DNA of 9,058 nucleotides from JAYREN01 sp041908845. Its GTDB lineage: Bacteria > Acidobacteriota > Holophagae > Holophagales > Holophagaceae. Under the pieces are notes generated by a model. It was given only the letters and a program-made list of their open reading frames with translations, did no database searches and had not been told where the DNA came from. A program made the translations under genes and the position numbers. How positions within the stretch are numbered: position 1 is the stretch's first letter; each line of letters opens with the position of its first letter. Location of the stretch: assembly GCA_041908845.1 (NCBI GenBank), contig JAYREN010000136.1, positions 1 to 9,058 of the forward strand, read 5' to 3'. Shown piece after piece: positions 6,087-9,058 of the stretch.

Positions 6087-8291
6087 ATGAATCTCGACCT
6101 GCGAACGCTTGCCTTCATCCTGAGCCTGACTTGTCTCACGCAGGTGATCGCCCTTGCCATGCAGTACTTCGAGAACAAGACCTACCGGGGCATCGGTTGG
6201 TGGCTGCTGGGGGCCATCGCCATGGCCTCGGGCTTCATCGCCCTCGCCCTCGGGCCGGTGCCATCCATCGGCGTCATCGCGGCGTTTGGAAATCCCCTGC
6301 TGATCCTCGGGCGCCTCTGCATCCTTGTTGGGACGCTGCGGTTCGTTGGTCGAAGGGAGAACTCCTGGGCCCTGGCGCTCTCCTTTTTCGTTCTGGTGGT
6401 CACGTATTACTATTTCCTCCTCCTTCGCGACAACATTTCCGCCCGCACTGTGATCGTGTCCGGGGCCATCGCGCTCTACTCCCTGCTGGCGTCCCACGCC
6501 CTGTTCACCCGCGCTCAAAGGAGTTATTCCGGTTCTGCCAGGTTCACGGCCCTGGTCTTCCTGGCGCACGGCAGCTATCTCCTTGCGGTCATTCTCTACA
6601 CGCTCGCCTCCGGCCCGATGCGGGTGTACACGGACTTCAATCCCATCCAGACCGCCACGTTTATCGTTCCAACGATCACCAGCACGCTCTGGACCTTCGG
6701 GTTCATCCTCATGGTCAACCAGCGTCTGAGCGCGGAAAACCAGGAGGAGACGGAGAACCTACAGCGGGTGTTCAATACCGGACCCGACGCGGCCCTGATC
6801 ACGCGCTTGGAGGATGGTTCCTTCGTCGACGCCAATCAGCAGTTCACGGCGATGACCGGATTCACGCTCAGCGAATTGAAGGAACAGTTCACCCCCAGAG
6901 TCAACTTCTGGCAGGCCCCTGCGGATCAGCAGCACTTTGTCACGGAACTGAAGGAGAAAGGCTTCTCCGGGAACCGGGAATACACATTCAAACGCAAGGA
7001 CGGCCTGATGTTCACGGGGCTGATCTCGGCTCGAATCCTCACTCTTCGAGGGTGCCCCCATATCCTCAGCGTGATCCGGGATATCACCGAGCCCCGGAGA
7101 ATGGAGGCCGAGAAGCGAGAGCTGGAAGCCAAGAATCGACAATTACAGAAGGCCGAGAGCCTGGGCCGTATGGCCGGGGCCATCGCCCACCACTTCAACA
7201 ATCAGCTTCAATCCGTGATGGGCAACCTGGAGCTGATGCATGAACCCACCGGAAAAACCGACCCCGCCATCTGCCTGACCCGGGCCAAGCAGGCCGCCGA
7301 GCGAGCCGCGGAAGTGAGCCGCCTGATGCTGGTCTACCTGGGACAGACCTCCCCAGAGATGACGCCGTGCCTCCTCTCGGAGCTCTGCCAGAGCGCCCTG
7401 CCCACGCTCCGTGCAGGTTTGCCCGGGAACGCCAGACTGGAGGTGGAATGCCCCACGCCTGGGCCCGTCATCCAGGCGGACGCCTCCCAGATCCAGCAGT
7501 TGCTCACCAACCTCGTTACGAATGCCTGGGAAGCCCAGGGTGCCTCCGAAGGCACCATCCACCTAGCCCTCGCCCTCTGCCAGACGGCAAGCATCCCCAG
7601 CGCCCACCGCTTTCCCGTCGGCTGGCAGCCCCGGGAGCCCGAATATGCCTGCCTGGAGGTTCGCGACACCGGTTGCGGGATCGCCGAAGAAAACCTGGAA
7701 ACGCTCTTCGATCCCTTCTACTCCACCAAGTTCACGGGCCGAGGACTGGGACTCCCCGTGGTGCTCGGCATCGTCCAGGCCCATGGGGGGGGGATTGTCG
7801 TCGAGAGTCGTCCGGGAGAGGGCAGCAGCTTCCGAGTCTATTTCCCTACCTTCGCCGCGACGATGGCGACTCCGGCCATCGTCGGACCGCGCGGCGCAGG
7901 TGGTGCCTGGCAGGGCACCCTTCTGCTGGTGGACGATGACGGGTTTCTGCTGGAATCCACCGGGGCCATGGTGGAGCTGATGGGGTTCACGCTACTCACC
8001 GCCCGGGACGGCGTCGAGGCTCTGGATGTATTCCAGCAGCACAAGGATGACATCCGCTGCGTGATCACCGACCTGACCATGCCGCGCATGGATGGTTGGG
8101 AGACTCTGACGGCCCTGCGCCAACTCCACCCCACCCTCCCCGTGATCCTGGCCAGTGGCTACGACAAGGGTCAGGTGATGGCCGGTGCTCGCACGGAGCG
8201 CCCCCAGGCCTTCCTGAGCAAGCCCTTTGGACTCCGGCAGCTAAGGGAGGCCGTGGAACAGGCACTGGGAACCCCGACGGAAAGACACTGA
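6087..8291 (+). CDS. Hybrid sensor histidine kinase: 7TM sensor, PAS, HisKA/HATPase, receiver
   Basis: This is an inner-membrane two-component sensor with a built-in receiver, 734 residues from the ATG at 6087. Seven hydrophobic segments (about 4-26, 36-56, 64-88, 95-114, 120-141, 153-175, 190-211) form an N-terminal sensor module with little extracytoplasmic sequence. A PAS domain (about 223-334) ends in SVIRDITEPRR, followed by a short coiled coil (337-357). The dimerisation/phosphoacceptor box is AIAHHFNN with His368. The HATPase has the N box (Asn475, Asn479), G1 DTGCGI (527-532), the F box TLFDPFYSTK (539-548) and G2 GRGLGLP (551-557). The receiver (about 612-730) has acidic DDD (616-618), phosphoacceptor Asp662, Ser690 and Lys712, so it looks active. 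Architecture resembles CckA-like kinases. There is no separate DNA-binding response regulator nearby. AGGTGA at 6079-6084 precedes the ATG; an in-frame GTG at 6081 would add two residues. Oddities are a nine-G run at 7785-7793 and His instead of the usual Asp/Glu after the phosphoacceptor His. Ligand and output are unknown. Confidence 0.93.
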   Translation: MNLDLRTLAFILSLTCLTQVIALAMQYFENKTYRGIGWWLLGAIAMASGFIALALGPVPSIGVIAAFGNPLLILGRLCILVGTLRFVGRRENSWALALSFFVLVVTYYYFLLLRDNISARTVIVSGAIALYSLLASHALFTRAQRSYSGSARFTALVFLAHGSYLLAVILYTLASGPMRVYTDFNPIQTATFIVPTITSTLWTFGFILMVNQRLSAENQEETENLQRVFNTGPDAALITRLEDGSFVDANQQFTAMTGFTLSELKEQFTPRVNFWQAPADQQHFVTELKEKGFSGNREYTFKRKDGLMFTGLISARILTLRGCPHILSVIRDITEPRRMEAEKRELEAKNRQLQKAESLGRMAGAIAHHFNNQLQSVMGNLELMHEPTGKTDPAICLTRAKQAAERAAEVSRLMLVYLGQTSPEMTPCLLSELCQSALPTLRAGLPGNARLEVECPTPGPVIQADASQIQQLLTNLVTNAWEAQGASEGTIHLALALCQTASIPSAHRFPVGWQPREPEYACLEVRDTGCGIAEENLETLFDPFYSTKFTGRGLGLPVVLGIVQAHGGGIVVESRPGEGSSFRVYFPTFAATMATPAIVGPRGAGGAWQGTLLLVDDDGFLLESTGAMVELMGFTLLTARDGVEALDVFQQHKDDIRCVITDLTMPRMDGWETLTALRQLHPTLPVILASGYDKGQVMAGARTERPQAFLSKPFGLRQLREAVEQALGTPTERH
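7785..7793 (+). repeat. Nine-G homopolymer inside the sensor kinase gene
   Basis: Nine consecutive G residues encode three glycines (567-569) in the HATPase domain after the G2 box (sequence HGGGIVVE). The gene is in frame as given. Gain of one G would shift into a frame that stops at about 7939, and loss of one G into a frame that stops at about 7980. Both products would lose the whole receiver domain. Confidence 0.9.
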
Positions 8292-8327
8292 TATCCGCCT
8301 GGGTGAAGGACTGAAGGCCGATTGCAG

Positions 8328-9058
8328 CTAGGCGTTCTCCCCCGCTCCAGGCGCCGCCTTCAGCAGCTTCCAGGCGGCAAAGCCCAGGGCGAGCACGGCG
8401 AGTCCCGTCACCCAGGGTAGCCAAGGCAGGGTTCGATCCGGCAGCACGATCTTCTTGGGAATGCCCTGAGGATCGGCCTCGGCGGCGCCCAGTTGCAGGG
8501 GTTCACGCTGGTAGACCGTGCGGCTGGAATCCGGCAGGGCACCGAGATTGCCGGGGGCCTGCTTAGGCTGTCCGCCGTAGTGCAGGAAGTAGGCCTTGCC
8601 CGCCTCCGCGGGGAAGAGCAGCACATCGCGGCGCACGAGCAGCTTCACGGCTTCGGGACGGGCGCCCTCGGGCAGGCGCAGCTTCAGGCGATCGGCGGTG
8701 ATGGGCTCCATGCTTACGCGGGTGGCCCGGGTGTCCAGGGCAGGGAGATTCCAGATGAGGCCGGTGGAACCGAGATGACGCTCGTAGGCATCGCCCGACT
8801 CCGGGCTGGCCACAGGTTTGGGCAGCCGGAATTCCGGCGCGAGGGGTGCCACAGGAGGCGTCAACGCGATCTCGGCCCCGATGATGCGATCCGGCGCGTC
8901 GAGGCTGAGCTGCCATTCCCGGGCACCCGCGGCTTCCATGCGGGGCGTGACGGCTTCATCCTCGCCCCGAGCGCTGGGTTCGGTGAGGGCGGTGACCCGC
9001 AATCCGAGGATCTTCGGGGCCGTTCCCTGGGCGGGGCACAGGGTCACCCGGTAGATCT
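8328..9058 (-). CDS. C-terminal part of a membrane-anchored DUF3999-like protein (5' end outside window)
   Basis: This minus-strand gene is cut by the right edge: the frame is open through 9058, and the only in-window start near the edge, a GTG at 9047, lies inside what looks like a continuous beta-rich strand (IYRVTLCPAQG). About 243 residues are visible. Most are predicted extracytoplasmic and beta-rich, with an alternating hydrophobic pattern and many Pro/Gly turns. A segment AYFLHYGGQPKQAPG is followed by SRTVYQREPLQLG. A single C-terminal membrane helix (LPWLPWVTGLAVLALGFAAW) is followed by a short Lys-containing tail (KLLKAAPGAGENA), which suggests periplasmic placement with a C-terminal anchor. 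This layout, and the '...LHYG' motif, resemble DUF3999 proteins of unknown function; the match is from memory and moderate. The gene converges on the sensor kinase with only 36 bp between stop codons. That gap shows no clear terminator. No enzymatic motif is visible. Confidence 0.75.
   Translation of the reverse strand, partial: IYRVTLCPAQGTAPKILGLRVTALTEPSARGEDEAVTPRMEAAGAREWQLSLDAPDRIIGAEIALTPPVAPLAPEFRLPKPVASPESGDAYERHLGSTGLIWNLPALDTRATRVSMEPITADRLKLRLPEGARPEAVKLLVRRDVLLFPAEAGKAYFLHYGGQPKQAPGNLGALPDSSRTVYQREPLQLGAAEADPQGIPKKIVLPDRTLPWLPWVTGLAVLALGFAAWKLLKAAPGAGENA

Overview
The window is about 9 kb of gene-dense, GC-rich bacterial chromosome with strong G/C preference at third codon positions. 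A Kdo-8-phosphate synthase gene implies a Gram-negative with lipopolysaccharide. The protein sequences and a GCAGAG-type intergenic repeat would suit an Acidobacteriota (Holophaga/Geothrix-like) genome, but that assignment is inference from general resemblance only. There are no rRNA or tRNA genes, CRISPR arrays, transposases or phage genes.

Layout. Positions 1-167 hold no gene I can assign. On the minus strand, 168-1004 is kdsA, with the full metal-ligand set of the metal-dependent class. A 152-bp divergent intergenic region, carrying a candidate kdsA promoter and small dyads, separates it from a plus-strand three-gene operon. The operon encodes an Lrp/AsnC regulator (1157-1666), an EamA/DMT-family exporter (1663-2538) and a stand-alone ATP-grasp ligase (2538-3386). 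Start and stop codons overlap at both junctions. After a 100-bp gap comes ychF (3487-4587), then a 170-bp gap filled by a GCAGAG-type inverted repeat, then a tRNA-dihydrouridine synthase (4758-5738). A 348-bp gap with several small inverted repeats and no credible ORF precedes a large hybrid sensor kinase (6087-8291: seven membrane helices, PAS, histidine kinase, receiver). Convergent to it, the minus-strand 3' part of a membrane-anchored, DUF3999-like protein runs off the right edge (8328-9058).

How the genes work together. Most are housekeeping or stand-alone functions: LPS core sugar synthesis, a ribosome-associated ATPase, tRNA modification and signalling. The one set that looks like a small functional system is Lrp regulator + EamA exporter + ATP-grasp ligase. 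It suggests regulated synthesis and export of an amino-acid-derived amide or peptide, or detoxification of an amino acid analogue. Substrate and product cannot be read from the sequence. Other points worth a look are the inverted repeat between ychF and dus, a nine-G tract inside the sensor kinase that could slip and remove the receiver domain, and a changed residue next to the kinase's phospho-accepting histidine.
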